Of a stretch of 64,000 nucleotides of DNA, positions 34,801 through 48,600 are shown one piece after another. The DNA is taken from the NCBI GenBank assembly GCA_003550305.1, contig QKYT01000043.1, positions 180,845 through 244,844 of the forward strand, in the 5' to 3' direction. Made by a program: the position numbers and the translations under genes. Source of the stretch: Glomus cerebriforme (lineage: Eukaryota; Glomeromycota; Glomeromycetes; Glomerales; Glomeraceae). Position 1 is the first letter of the stretch. Each line of letters starts with the position of its first letter. The notes under the pieces were generated by a model. The model was given only the letters and a program-made list of their open reading frames with translations, had not been told where the DNA came from and did no database searches.

Positions 34801-37800
34801 CAATTCACGAGGAGAATAAATGTAATGAGCTTGAATATCTGGTGTGAAACGTTTTTGTGATGCAAGGTAGAAATCTACCATTGCAGCTGTAAGAGGTTCT
34901 GCGTGTCCTCGAAGAGCAGGAACAACTTTTAACATGGCACGTGAGAAAGTACCATAAATTTGGTTAAGAGAAATTTCACCAGGATAATCGACCATCACTA
35001 AAGGCGCATGACGAAGGAATCTATGAGTTAATGGTACACGACCAGGGTCGGTTGGAGGATTACATGCACCTACAAATTGTATGCGTTCAAGTTTAACCCA
35101 TGCTTTGTCAGAAGTTCTCCAGTAACCACCATATTCAATTAATTGTCTCAAAAATGAAATAACACGTTGAGTTCCATATTTATCAGTAGCAGGTAAATTA
35201 ATTTCATCACAAAATACTACAATCCAACGACCAATGAGGTTAGGTGATAAAATCACACCATTAGGTGTCTTTCGATATTCACAATATTGTTCAAAAGTTT
35301 TCAAAATAAGTTCAGGAGTTGTAGCGCTAGAAAAATTGAGACCAACAACTTCCATATCAGGTAATTTTCTAAGAGCACTGAAAAGTGTCATAGTTTTACC
35401 AGATCCTGGAGGACCACAAAGCATAAGCGGCTTGTGTTCTGATAACCAGGAATATAAAACTTCTTCATGACGAACAGTATCCACGGTAGGAATAATTACA
35501 TCAGCTTCAGCAACAGTATGAGTTTCGATTTCAATGGTGGGTACTTTAGTTGTCCATGAAACCCATTCACCATTATTTATTTGAACATCGTAATCAATAA
35601 TAGATGATCCAGGATTTGCGGGTGGTAAATCGATAACTGCAATTCCACGTACAAAATCTCCAAGTTGAGCACGTAAGTCAAGTTTTGCATCGCCGGAGAA
35701 ACTCCAAATAACACCAACAACCAACCGTTTAGTAACATAACTTTCTAAATGCTCTGTTGACATTGGGAAGTCGGGATGTTGTACATTATATTCAATAACA
35801 TTTCGTACTGTCTTATTCATCAGTGAGAATAAAGTATTCAAAACACGCATTTTTGTGAAATCCATAATGTGATCTAATTTTTCAGCGTGTTCAAGAGTTC
35901 TAGTTACGAAACCATCGTCAGTCATATGTTTACTAAGAATTTGTGCAACTTCACGCTGTGTAGTTAAATGAGGTGAAACAGATTCCTCAGCGCCAGCTTC
36001 AGCTCTGCGTGCAGTTGAATTTTCTTCTTCATTATCATCCAATGGTAAAGATTTGAGAGTTTCCAAGTAATTGTTGTAAATCATCTTTAGTGTAAGAACT
36101 TCTTCACTGAACCAAACCATACCACAACGACTGACGGTAGCCAAAGTTGCGTATTTCAAATTTTCTACCTCAAACATAATACGTACATTTGGTGGAAGAC
36201 TCAAACGTTCACCATTAGGTAAAGTAAGTAATTTGTTATCATCAAGTACACTGTTCAAGTTTTCGACCCATTCAGGATCTACGTCACCATCAAAAATGAT
36301 CCAATGTCTTTTTGAACTTTCACCACGAACATTATCCACAATTTTACGCAAAATATGTGTAAATAAACCATCTACCCATTCACGAGTAGTAGGATCAAGA
36401 GTACCATAAAGTGCATCTTTTGAAATAGCTTTTGGATCGATAACATATGAAACACCTTCTACACCTTGTACACGGTCTAAAGCTTCTAAAAGAACTTTCC
36501 AAGCCATTGTTTTTCCGGAACCTGATGGTCCTACCATCATAAGACCGTGATGTAAGTTTTGAATTTGATAAAGTTGTAGTACTTTTTCCATCCACATTTC
36601 TCCATTGAGAAGACGTTTTTCTTGGCAAACAAGTTGGATTTCGTTTGTAAGTTTATCAAGATCTACAGGTCTATATTCAACACCAGGGAATACATCAGCT
36701 AATAAACTTGATAACAATGGAATATCGTCCGCGACCAATTTTGGAACAATAGTTTCACGAATACTTTGAATTACGATTTCCTGTTCGGGTATAGGTTCTG
36801 ATATTTTTTTATACTCTGATTCATCACTTTCTTGTTCTCTAAGATGTTGAAGACGTTCACGTTTCAAATTACCAGCGCTAACAAGTACACATTTCAAAGC
36901 ACGTAGACCAAAATCATAATGAGCTTGTGGTGATAACTGTTCAGAACATAAGTTAAAAAGTGGTACTACTTTAGAAGCAAGAGTTTCAGCTGTACGGAAA
37001 CCTTGTGAGTAAAGCATAACTTGTGAAATTAGTTCACGATCTGGTTTTGTCATAGCCATGCTTCTAAATAGTTTTTTCAAATTATCTGGCAAGTTAGAAC
37101 GTCCAGCATAACCAGGATTCATAGTAATAAAAATACCAGTATTTGCATTAACTGTAAGATTCTTTCCAACAATTTCTACTTCAGCTTTTGGATTATCTAC
37201 AATTGCCTTTAACCCCAATTGAATAGTTTGTACTTGTTGTGAAACAGCCGATAAAATTCTCTCTTCAAGACGATTAAATTCATCAAAACATCCCCAAGCA
37301 CCGACTTGACAAAGACCAACAAAAATACGACCCATAGCTTGGAAATCGAAATTTTCATCACAACAGAATACAAGTACAAATCTTCCAAGTTGTACACCAA
37401 GGGCTTTAACTGACTCTGTTTTACCCGTACCTATTTAGCAAATTTGTTAATAATGAGTAAGATGATATAATTATAGAGATTCAGAAAATGATATAAAATT
37501 ACTTACCAGCTATTAAAATAAAAAAGTTGATATTTAAATAATAGATGTAAAAAGAAATTTTAAAGAAATCAATTAGAAAGAAATAAATGAAACTGTTATG
37601 AGAGGAAAATGAAGTTTTCGTAGACTTACCCGGCCCGAAAGGTGAGCCTCCAAGTTGAAGAGATAGAGCTTGAGTGAGAGTTAGATAGCATCTGTCAGTA
37701 AGAGGGGTTTGTACTAAACGATCAGGAACACCAAGATATTCGTAGCCGTACAAGAATTGAGCATTTGCCATATGAATTGTGAGTCTAGCAAGAGGATCAT

Positions 37801-40800
37801 CAATAGATGCATTAAAATAAAATCTCATTTGATATAACCATTCAAAATCCTTTGGTGAAGATATTTTGTTCTTAAGAAGTTGACGGATAAGATCACGTTG
37901 ATGCACAAGTTCAGTAATTAAATGTTCGCATTTTTTACGTTGTGTTGGAGGTAAATCTGTAAGTACAGTGTCGGCTAAAATATCTAATGCGCGAGTTACA
38001 AAATAAAGGGATTTATTTAATGGTGCTTGATCATTACGATCACCCTGTTCCATTACGGAAAGAGCTTTGTCAACAGATTGTGTCCAAATGATTTGAACGG
38101 CAACCACCACTAATTGTGATGCATATTTTTCAATCCATTCTAATAAGTTTTTAGTGACCAATTCATCATTAAGGTAAAATGAATTAAGTTCTATTACAGC
38201 CTCCGTTAACCATTCAGCGAGAGAAATTCTCATTTCTTTTTCAATTAAAGTTAGCCAGTCATTAATCTTAGGATTTTCTTTTATAGAAATTGGATGTTTG
38301 AATGGAACTTCTTCGCCTTCACGGGATGCCATTCCTTGGATGATTGTTAAATCTTCACTCAATAAAATATTAGAAATACCAGCAAACATTTTCTTAAAAT
38401 GTTTCTGGATTCTAACAACATCTTTACTGTTACCAATAATTTCGAGTAAATCTTCGTCACCAACAAAATAGAAACGGGGAAATGATGAACGTTCTCTTTC
38501 AAGATATTCACCAAGGGCCTTTTGAATCTTACTTAAGAGATCAGACAATCTCTCTAATGATTTTTGAACATTAGGAATATTTAAAACATCCATTACGAAA
38601 GGTGATTTATAGACTTTTTTCATGACACCCATGAATTCAGAGTTGATATTTGTAAAACGTTGAGTTTCTACAGGAAGTAAATGTTTAATGTCCGCACTAC
38701 CACTAAAAATACCTTCCAAATATACCCATTGACGTTGAACATCAATCCAAACGTCAAACAAGACATGAACGCGATTTAATTTATCTTCCCATGAAGAAGC
38801 ATCTTCTTCAAAAGTCTTATAATATGGAGACATTTTCATAGCGGTCAATGAATTAAGATTTTCACTACATTTTGTAAAAAGATCATCCCAACCTTTGATA
38901 AGACGACATTTGTTTTGATAATTAACGAGTTCAAGAGCATAAGTGGTCCATGTTTCTTTTACTTGTCTCAAAAATTCTTCAAGAGCCATTTCACCGGCTG
39001 CTTGAGTTACAATTTCTCTAATGACTTGTTCATTTTTCTTTAGGTCCATATCCCAAATCTTGCCGACAGTTAATTCAGATAAAAGTACACGACCCTCAAC
39101 ACGTAATGCTTTGAATAATTGTTTCCAATGACGTTCCTTCAAAGCATCAGATTTAAGTTCTGAAAGAATAGGATTGACTTTGATGTATTGTTTCACTGTA
39201 TCTTGTACAAACTCAAAGGCCGCATATGTACGCATACGACTGGGCATTTCTTTTGTAGAGTTAATAAGATTATCCAATTGCTGTCTGATTTTACGAGGTA
39301 CAACTGAAGACCATGGTTGATCTTTGAGTTCGTTAATAGATTGCCATACTTTAGCAAGAGAACTCCAAACAGATTTAAGATCTCTAAGTTCTTCAAGGAC
39401 AGGATCTAAGCGATCTTCAGAAGCTGATTCCATATTAAGAGCTTCTTTGGCACGACAAACAATATCGTAATCTTCCTTGAGACGAGTGACACGACTCTCA
39501 TAGATATTGAGTGTATTTGTTGCAATATCAGGTTTAATATCTCCTTGAATTGGTTTTGCTTCAACCCATTCAGCGACAATTTCTTTAATTTTACCTTCAA
39601 CAACTTTATCTTCAGTAATTATCTTCTGTTTTAAGCTGTCAACTTGTTCTTTAATCGCGTTATCCTTTCTTTTCAGTATTTGATTAAAAGCACTCCATTC
39701 ATTTTCAATTTGATCAATATATATCCAATCACTTGGAAATTGGTATCGTTGTCTTTCCAAAGTCTTCTGTCCATTACGGAAAATCTCAACATCTTGCTCC
39801 CATTTAGCAACTTTAAGATTGAGATCTTGAACAAAGGTAATCAGACCAACAGCTTCGCTAGTACTATTACTTTCCATAGATTTATTCTCAAGGTCATTAC
39901 GAGCATGAGAAACATTTACGTTGAATTCTCGCATAGAATCTGCAATCTTAGTACCGAACTTATTGAGAACTTCTCGTTGCCATGAATCATATTTGGCATT
40001 AACTTTACTTTGTGCTTGTTGATAATCAATTTCTATGGGACCAAAAGATCGAGATGTATCAGAATTATCAAAAGTATTTCTTGATTTTTTAATTTCAGTA
40101 AGTATCTGTTGCCATTTTAAAAGATTATCGCCAAGCTCAGCGTACACATTATTAGCTTCAAGATCCCATAATGATTGAAATTGGAACCAAACATTCACGT
40201 ATTCAGATACTTCTTTCAATTTGGTTTCGATTACTTCATAAGCATTCTCAAGTGAATTGCCCGGAATTTGTGTCAATAAATTAGAATAAGTTGTCTCACG
40301 TGTAAAAGTTTCTCTGACTTGTAGATCAATATCGTAACTGGAGCTTTGGAGTCTTGGTAGACTGCATACAATAGCAAGCCATTCATGTAATTGATTGTAC
40401 CAGTTAACTCTAGCATCTTCAATTGGAGGGTCTAGATAAATTACTTGATTACGAATCTTAATTTCGTGAGTTGAAACAGAAAGTGAAGGTTTCTCAGCTT
40501 TTAATATAGCTGGTCTTTCGCCATCAATAGAATCATTTCTTGTGGTTCTACGTTTATTCTTCTTTACAGCTTTACCGCTTATTGATACGGCTTCACGAGA
40601 CATTGATTCTGCAAAATTAGCAGATTTGTCACCTGAAATCATAAATTCCGTTCTCCATGCTTCAATTGCAGTTTGTAATCGGTTAACAAGGACATTTTCA
40701 ACACGTTTATCAAGTTGAGCAACCCATGTATTAAGATTTGAATATGATTCAAGAATAAGCCTATTAATTATTTCTTGAATTTTTTTCAAATTTCCTTGGA

Positions 40801-43800
40801 ATTTTCTACTCTTATATTCGCAAGTTTTCAAATCATCAATATATCGAGAGATACTGTCATAACTATCTATCAATGCATCAACTTTATCTTGGAAGATCGA
40901 CACTTGGTTTGCAAACTCTCTTACAAAAGTGACATGCTGATTTTCAGGAGAGTCTCCCAAAGCACCTCCAGTAAGTAAATTAGGTCGGTAATGACGATCA
41001 TAAGTTTCGACAAAATATTTCCATTCATAATTTATACCTTTTGCAATCATAATTTGTACTTCATGTCGATAACTGGCTACTAACATAATAATTTCAGGAT
41101 GTTTTTGAACTTTTTGTAGTGTTTGTGCGTATGTTCGTACTGTTTCCATAAGACTAACAGCAAATGGATAAACACGTTTGGCAGTTTTTGCAAGACTACT
41201 AATATTATGTGGTACTTGATGATTTAACCACAGTAAATTTCTTACTTCTTTAAATAAAGTAATAATTTGTGGATCGAAATTAACACCTAATTGTAATACA
41301 TTTCCTTGTGCACGGTTCTTTGTAATTTCAAAGAGACGACCGCTAACATTCAAATCACGTCTATTCTGAATATCTTTTTGCCAAGTTTCAAAAATCTATA
41401 AGAAAATAATCAATTAGCATCTTTATAAATGATAACGATTGTTTTAAAATAATTGTAATTCATTAATTACCGGTCGGGTATCTAATTTCTTCTTAAAGTT
41501 ATTGCTATCAATTTGCAATTTTTGGCCTTCTGCATACATTTCCCAACCTTTTCCGAGAACATCTTCCACGCGTTTCATGTATGCTTGTAATTGACGTTCA
41601 ATCTGTCGAGCCCATATCATAGCACCAGAAATAGCTGGCAAATCACGAAGTTGTGCCATGTGATATGCTTCAGATTTACGATATTGTTGTGTGAATTTAT
41701 CTTGAAGTTTTTTAATATCTTCTTTAACTGAATCAATAAGTTGAGTTTGATATTCTTGAATGGCACCACGAATCTATATAAATAAATATATAATAAAAAC
41801 ATTATTAAAAATATTTAGTTAATAATTTAAAGAGAAAGTATATACAATACCTTAGGTCTAACGAATAAAGCATTAAATTTAGAGAATACGCGAAACATTT
41901 CATTGGCATTCTTACAAGTACCAAGACGATCACGTAAACTTGAAATGATCTGATTTTCGACACGTGAGACGCGTTCATTATAAGCATTTTCTGCTTGCAT
42001 CCAAATTTCGGTACCTTCGATCGATACATCCAAGACGTCAATATCCTTCACACTTTCATAAGCTAATTTAACTTCTTCCATTGAATTTATATCATTCGCA
42101 TTTACAGTTTCTTCTTCTTGTCGTACCACTTTGTCTTCCCCTTCAACCACTATCTTTGTGATAGTTTTTGGTTGCGACATAACTTTAACGATTGTTTGAT
42201 GAAGTTGTTCATGTTGCTTTCTGAAATTTCTTACAAAAGCAACACGTTCTTGCAATTTGTCATGAGCAGGACTAATTTTAATTGGGATAAATTTGTCAGA
42301 ACGTTTACGCGTGACATCACGTGCTATGTTTGTAAATTCTTTAATATTTTCATCCCAAGTCCTAAATACTTCTTCCGCGCCGGACATGACTCTTTCGAAA
42401 TCATCATAATCCATATACATTAGTCTTCGATTACCCAAAACTTTAAGTAGTTGGTCATTTAAATCACGTGATATGGCTTCTACAAGTGCGAGCGCTTTCT
42501 TGATTGGATATAAACTAAAAAATAGCCAATTATGAATTATGATGTATTACATTTATAGAAAAAATATTAATAAATACTTTAACAAATACTTACGATAATC
42601 TCAATTTCTTTAAATGTGAAAATATAACATTTAATGATTCTTTTATTTTATTCACATCAGGTGCAGAAAGCAGTTCATTAAGAGGGAAATCTTTCATAAG
42701 TTGATTGTATTTAGCAACTAATCAATTGAAGAAATGAGATTTGTAAGCTTAATATTTTAAATATAACAAGAAATTGATGGGACTAAATAAATCTACGTAC
42801 CCTTTTCCTTAGACTCTTTCAAACCAGTATCGGCAATAAATGATACAGTTGTGTGATAACGTTTAGCATGTCGTAAAATGCTTAATGTCAATTCTTAAAA
42901 AATTCAACGTTTTTTGTTAAAAAAAATATATATATATACTGTATATCAATATATAAAATAAATATAATGCCTCAAAAAAAAACATACCGATATGATCGCC
43001 TTTTAACTGTTCATCAACTCCTTCCAGAGCTTTTTCCATGCTTAGCCAGAAATTAATTTCTTGAATGGCCGTACCGCTTGCTGGATCACGCGACAACTTG
43101 GTGACCTTTTTAATTTCTTTAATCCAACCGTTTACATCTCCTTGGAGTTTATTCAAAAATGTTGAATCAGAAAGAAGTGCTTGATCAATCATGTCAACAG
43201 TTATACGCTTTCCTTCTTTTTTACACTGTTTAATGCATGCAAGGAAAATCGATTAGAAAAAGTTTAAATCACGGTCTAAATATTCAAAATTATAGTAAAA
43301 TAATACTTGCCTCCTCCACAGCTTTTTGAACTATAGGATGTATATTGAGGGATATTTCAGGAATTTCAACATTTTGTTGTAAATGAAGGAGTGACAACTC
43401 TAACTCGGTAATTTTCTTTTTGGCCATTGGAATACCTTTAAAATATAATATTAAGATGAATTAGTAAGTTTACGAAATGATTTATTACCATTAAAAAATA
43501 ATAAATCTTTGATAATTACATACCCATTTTAGAATCATCATGTTTTTTACCACCAATGTTAACAACACCTTCGGCGTTGGCACCTTTTTCCCTAGCATAT
43601 GCATCGAAATAAGGAGCAACAGCAAGGTGAATATAAGAATGTAATGCTTCATATGGACTTATACCGGTTGATCCAGATTCGCTTGACGCAGGACCGGGTA
43701 AATTTATAAGTTGAATTTGTGGTTGGATTGCTCGAGATCCATCCAAAGTAGGTACATGCTTTATGAAAGCGACAGAGGCAACATTATTTGAATTATAAGT

Positions 43801-44368
43801 GATTTCTTGAGTACATAAATATGAATATGAAATAGTTGCTTGTTCATCTGCTGTAATTAAATAAATGAATGAACGTGAAATGATTATTAAATAAACATCG
43901 ATTCAATATTATATAAATAATTAATCATTTTAAGTCGGATCGATTCGATGTAAAGAATTTATATTATAAACATTTCTTTGAATTAAGAATCAATATAAAT
44001 CTTCATGCTCAAATGTGCAACTTTTTTTTTTTTTTTAATAATACGTCGCAATTGCACAGCATATGTAGTACGAATATACTGCGGAATAACTAGTAAATTT
44101 ATTTACCTTCTTCTTTCTTGTCCTCTCTTCTCTTTGTAAAAAATATAACATTAACCTGGGGGTCATTTATAAAACGTTTTAATTTTTCTGTGGTATCACT
44201 CGACCACAATGAATTTGTTAAATCAGAAGTTTCGGCCCCCAGGACCAAAGGTAATAGTTTATCAAAATAATCTTGTAATTGATTCGGTTCGCAAGGTGGA
44301 ACAAGTGATGTGGTAGTTGAACTACCTGCTAAAGTTTCGCCTTGAGATGTTTCTGTGTCGACTTCCAT
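28841..44368 (-). CDS. cytoplasmic dynein heavy chain
   Basis: A single gene of about 4,600 residues, starting at the ATG complementary to 44366-44368 ([15 protein letters not shown]) and stopping at 28841. It has about 14-16 exons, the two largest being about 41398-37630 and 37430-31242. The product is the minus-end-directed microtubule motor that moves nuclei and endosomes in hyphae. In order: N-terminal tail (44368-41400), linker (ending [15 protein letters not shown]), AAA1 P-loop GPAGTGKTE assembled across 37630/37507-37509/37430, AAA2 [11 protein letters not shown] (about 36520), AAA3 [11 protein letters not shown] (about 35405), and AAA4 [13 protein letters not shown] (about 34375). 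The coiled-coil stalk with microtubule-binding tip follows (about 33640-32690), then AAA5-6 and the C-terminal domain (29500-28841, including [12 protein letters not shown]). The long motor form with AAA1-AAA4 P-loops all intact indicates a functional gene. Introns at 31146-31241 and 30018-30092 are multiples of three without stops. Confidence 0.96.
37507..37509 (-). other. 3-nt micro-exon (CTG) in the AAA1 P-loop of dynein
   Basis: The upstream exon ends ...TTCGGGCCGG at 37630 with donor gtaagt (37624-37629). On the minus strand, TTTTAATAG|CTG|GTAAGT follows, that is, acceptor, three bases, donor. The next exon starts GTACGGGTAAAACAGAG at 37430 after acceptor CTAAATAG. Only the path with CTG spells GPAGTGKTE. 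Introns are 120 nt (37510-37629) and 76 nt (37431-37506). Confidence 0.85.
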
Positions 44369-45668
44369 GATTTTATTATACAATTGTGAGTAGGATCACA
44401 GCAACACCTAAAGACGCGGTTAGTATAACAGAAAAAAAATTTTCCCCTGAGCTTTTATATCTAAATTCACCGAATAATATTAACTATTTAATATTATATA
44501 GTTGTTTGTGTGACCTGTGTTCTGCGTTCGCAAAATATAAGAATGGTTATAGATAGTTAATCTTACAAATACTTACCAAAATTGAGATTTTAGTCAAACA
44601 AAACATGTACTGTAACCTAAAAACTGAATGACCCCGCTAGGGAAAAATAAGCGAGTCGACGAAAATGCATTAGATTGATTTTGATTTTGGCGGTTTTTCA
44701 TGCAGATCCTGATGATTTGATTGCTACCATTAAAGAAAAAATTAAATGCAAGTCTGCGGGTCTGGTGGCTTTTTAGGGTGATTTAAGTTTCAAAATTTCA
44801 CGGATAGGGATAAAATAATGTACAACAAAACTTTGAACTACTTGCACATGAAAAAAAGTTATAATAGCATGAAAATGACACCAGATACTATGATTGTGAA
44901 TAAAGACAAAGAATTATTAACAATGAAATTACTTTTAGATTTCATGATTCAAGTTTTTTAATTTACAACAATTTTAACTTGATTCGAAAAAGTTCTTTTG
45001 AATAAAGTTTATAAACGGTTGCAACAAAAGTTTTAATAAAATACAGTATACTTTAGATCATTTGAGATAGAAGGCCGGATCCGGGTGGATAAAGTTTCCG
45101 GTTGTTAAAGTGCGATGATCTCTTTAAAGATATAACACAATCTCATGTAATTAAATTAAATAAATATACCACTTTCTTGTTAACTCATGATACAGCATAG
45201 CCATTAGAAGAGGAAAAGCCCCAGCAACACAATTTTTTTTATCACAGGTAACAAAATCACATGAGAATCACATTTGGTAACTCATTTGTTACATAAAAAT
45301 TAATCTTTTGGTAGCTAACTGCCTTTATAAGTTTAACTTCTTACAGTCAACTCACTCTTTGAGCCTATAGCGTTTAAATAGTGTGTAAAGTAAATTACTT
45401 AGAATAATATAATCTTAAGAATGTACACTTATTTACTAATTTTTTTTTTTTTTGGATTAATTTAATCTATGCATAACAAAAATTTCTTTATTTTATTCCA
45501 AAATAAAATATTTTGTAATATAGTTTCCTTTTTTAAATAAAACAATGTACTGTACAATGCAAAACATTAAAAATGCCAAATTACTAAAAATTAATAAATA
45601 CCAAAACTAATATTTTTACAATATTAAATATCAGTGGTGATAACCCTAATAATTATTAAATTTTTAAT
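44369..45668. other. intergenic: dynein upstream region and ATPase 3' side
   Basis: AT-rich with a slightly GC-richer stretch at 44630-44800. A short frame there (HADPDDLIATIKEKIKCKSAG) is cut by stops and is not called. No promoter motif stands out. Confidence 0.45.
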
Positions 45669-48600
45669 CTAAAAGTTATCTTCGGCGGCCAATCTACGAT
45701 ATCTACTACCACCAGTATAATTACCATCAGGGCCTTGTTTTAATAAAGTTATTAAATGATTAATTATTCCATTATCATCATCAACTCTTTCTACACCACC
45801 TTTACCATTATCAACCCAATGAGGTTTATTCCACCATTTTAATAATAAACTAGAACAAACAACGCTTACACTTGAACAAGCCATTGCAGCTCCAGCCAGC
45901 ATTGGATGTAAATGAAATCCCCATGGAATAAATAATCCCATAGCTAAAGGAATGCCTAATATATTATATAAACTTGCCCATACAAAATTTAATTTAATAC
46001 GTTTAAATATTGTTCTTGATAAATCAATAGCTGCTACAACATCTGTTATGTCCCCTCTCATTAATACAATATCTGCTGCTTCCATTGCAATATCTGTTCC
46101 TGAACAAAGTGCAATACCTAAATCTGCTGCTGCTAATGCTGGTGAATCATTTATGCCATCCCCAACCATTGCCACTACATTTCCTTTACCTTCATGCTGA
46201 AGTGATTGAACAATTTGTGTTTTACCTTTTGGTGATACGCCAGCATGAATTTCAGTAATATCACATTGTGCTGCAATTGCTTCAGCAGTAAGTAATTGAT
46301 CCCCTGTAACCATTGCAACTGAAATTCCCATACTACGTAAAGCTCCGACTGCTATTTTAGCCTCAGGCTTAACCGTATCAGATAAGAATATACAACCCGC
46401 AAATGATTCATTAATGGCTACTAAAACTGCTGTTCTTCCAAGACGTTCTTGTGATTCTTTAATATTCATTGCTTCGTTTGGAATAAATATTCGATGTCGA
46501 TTTGAAAGGAATTTATAATTTCCAATTAAAACGTTATATAACTTTGACGTAGTATTTGTTGTAGATGACAAAGGTACAACAGCAGAATATGATGTATTTA
46601 GAATCACATTACATTTTATACCTAATCCTACAAAAGCTTCAAATTCTGAAACATCAGCATCAAATGTTTCAATATCTAACAATTTCTTTCCATAATTTAC
46701 AATAGATCTTCCAAGAGGATGTTCACTTGAAGATTCAGCTGCACCAACAATTGCAAAGAAAGTTTCCTTTGTCAATTCTAAATTGTTCGTTATAATTTCA
46801 TAATAAGCAACACCTAATTGACCTTTTGTAAGTGTACCGGTTTTATCAAAAACAATTTTTGTGACTTTATGTCCTACTTCAAGTGGACCACCACCTTTAA
46901 TTAATATTCCGTTTTGTGCTCCAACTCCAGTTCCAACCATAACAGCTGTTGGAGTACTAAGACCTAATGCACAAGGACATGCAACCACAATCACAGAAAT
47001 ACATAATTTAAGACAAACTATGAAATAATTACCACCATTATTAAAAATTTCCGGAGGAGGATTTAAAACTTGTGCAAGAATCATCCATCCTACAAATGTA
47101 AGTATACCTAACCCAATAACTACAGGTACAAAATATCCAGCAACAGTATCAGCAAATTCTTGAATTGGAGCTTTGGAAATTTGAGCTTCTTCAACAAGCT
47201 TGACAATTTGAGATAAAGCTGTATCGCTTCCAGCACGTGTGACTTCCATATCAAAAGTTCCCAATCCATTAACAGTGCCACCAATTACCAAATCACCCAG
47301 TCGTTTGTTTACGGGATTAACTTCTCCCGTAACCATTGATTCATCCACAGATGATTGACCTAAAATAACAGTTCCATCAGCTGGGACCTTGTCCCCAGGG
47401 AAAATTTTTACAACATCACCAACTTGTATTAATTCTGTAGGAATTTTTTTTTCTCCAGTTATTTCGCCGGTTTTAGAATTCTTAATTAATATGGTGGTAG
47501 TAGCAGGTGTAAGTGACATGAGTTTTGATAACGCAACTGAAGTTTTGCCTTTTGCTAAATTCTCTAAATATCTTCCAAATGTAACAAAAGTAATTAACAT
47601 GGTTGACGTATCAAAAAATACTGATGGTTCATGTCCGTCCACAATTAGCGCAAAGATCATGGAGAAACATGAAAAAACAAACGCGGATGTAGTTCCAATG
47701 ACTATCAAAACATCCATCGTAGCAGTTTTATGTTTGAGAGCTTTGTATGATGAATCATAAAATCGTTTACCAACTCCAAATTGAACAGGAATTGTTAATA
47801 AAAGAGCGGATAAATCGCCACTATAAATTCCACGAATCAATTCAATATGAACTAATTTCCTTCCCCATTCAAATCCCGGGAAGACCATAGAAATAAAGAA
47901 AACAGGTATAGCGAAAATAAGTGATCGATAAAATGCTGAGCGCCATTCTGTAATTTCTCTTGTACGAGTCAAAGATTCTAATTGAGCTTTTTGACTATTA
48001 TCATAAATAAGAGCATTGAATTTAAGGTTTTCAATTTGATCGACAATATCACGAACTCCTAATGATTCTTTATCAAATTGAACTGTTGCTAATGTCGTTG
48101 AAAAATTAATTGACACGCCAATTATTCCAGAAACTTTAAGTAATTCTCGTTCAATTAATTGAGCATGATCAGGAGTTCGCATTCCAAAAATTTGAAGATC
48201 AACCGAATCTTCACGTTTTGGTTTAATTGGAGTGGCTTTAAATCCTAAGCTATCAATCAATTCAGCAATAGAATTCTCATCTAAAATATCAGAATCATAT
48301 TCCACTATTGCTCTTTCAGCAAGTAATGATACTTTAATCGAAATTATTCCTGCAGCTTCACAACAATTTTTCTCTATGCTATTCACGCACGAAGCACAAG
48401 TCATTCCAAGAACTTGTATCTGACAAACTTGTATACTGTCTGAATCAAAATTATGTGTCTTAATGACTTTAAGGGGATATGAATCTTCTTCTTGCGGTTT
48501 TTTCAATGCAATATTTGTGAATGCAGCAAATTCTGCTGAATTAATGTTTGATGTATCTGATGTTAAAGGAACATCAAATCCACAAATTTCAATTGTTTCA

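Noticed and set aside
44690..44800. Fragment HADPDDLIATIKEKIKCKSAG resembling an effector or ubiquitin-like start
   Set aside because: Only about 30 codons, no ATG in context and a stop directly after; similarity too vague.
47389..47760. 123-codon plus-strand frame in the copper ATPase
   Set aside because: Antisense of strongly conserved ATPase sequence; no independent coding signal.
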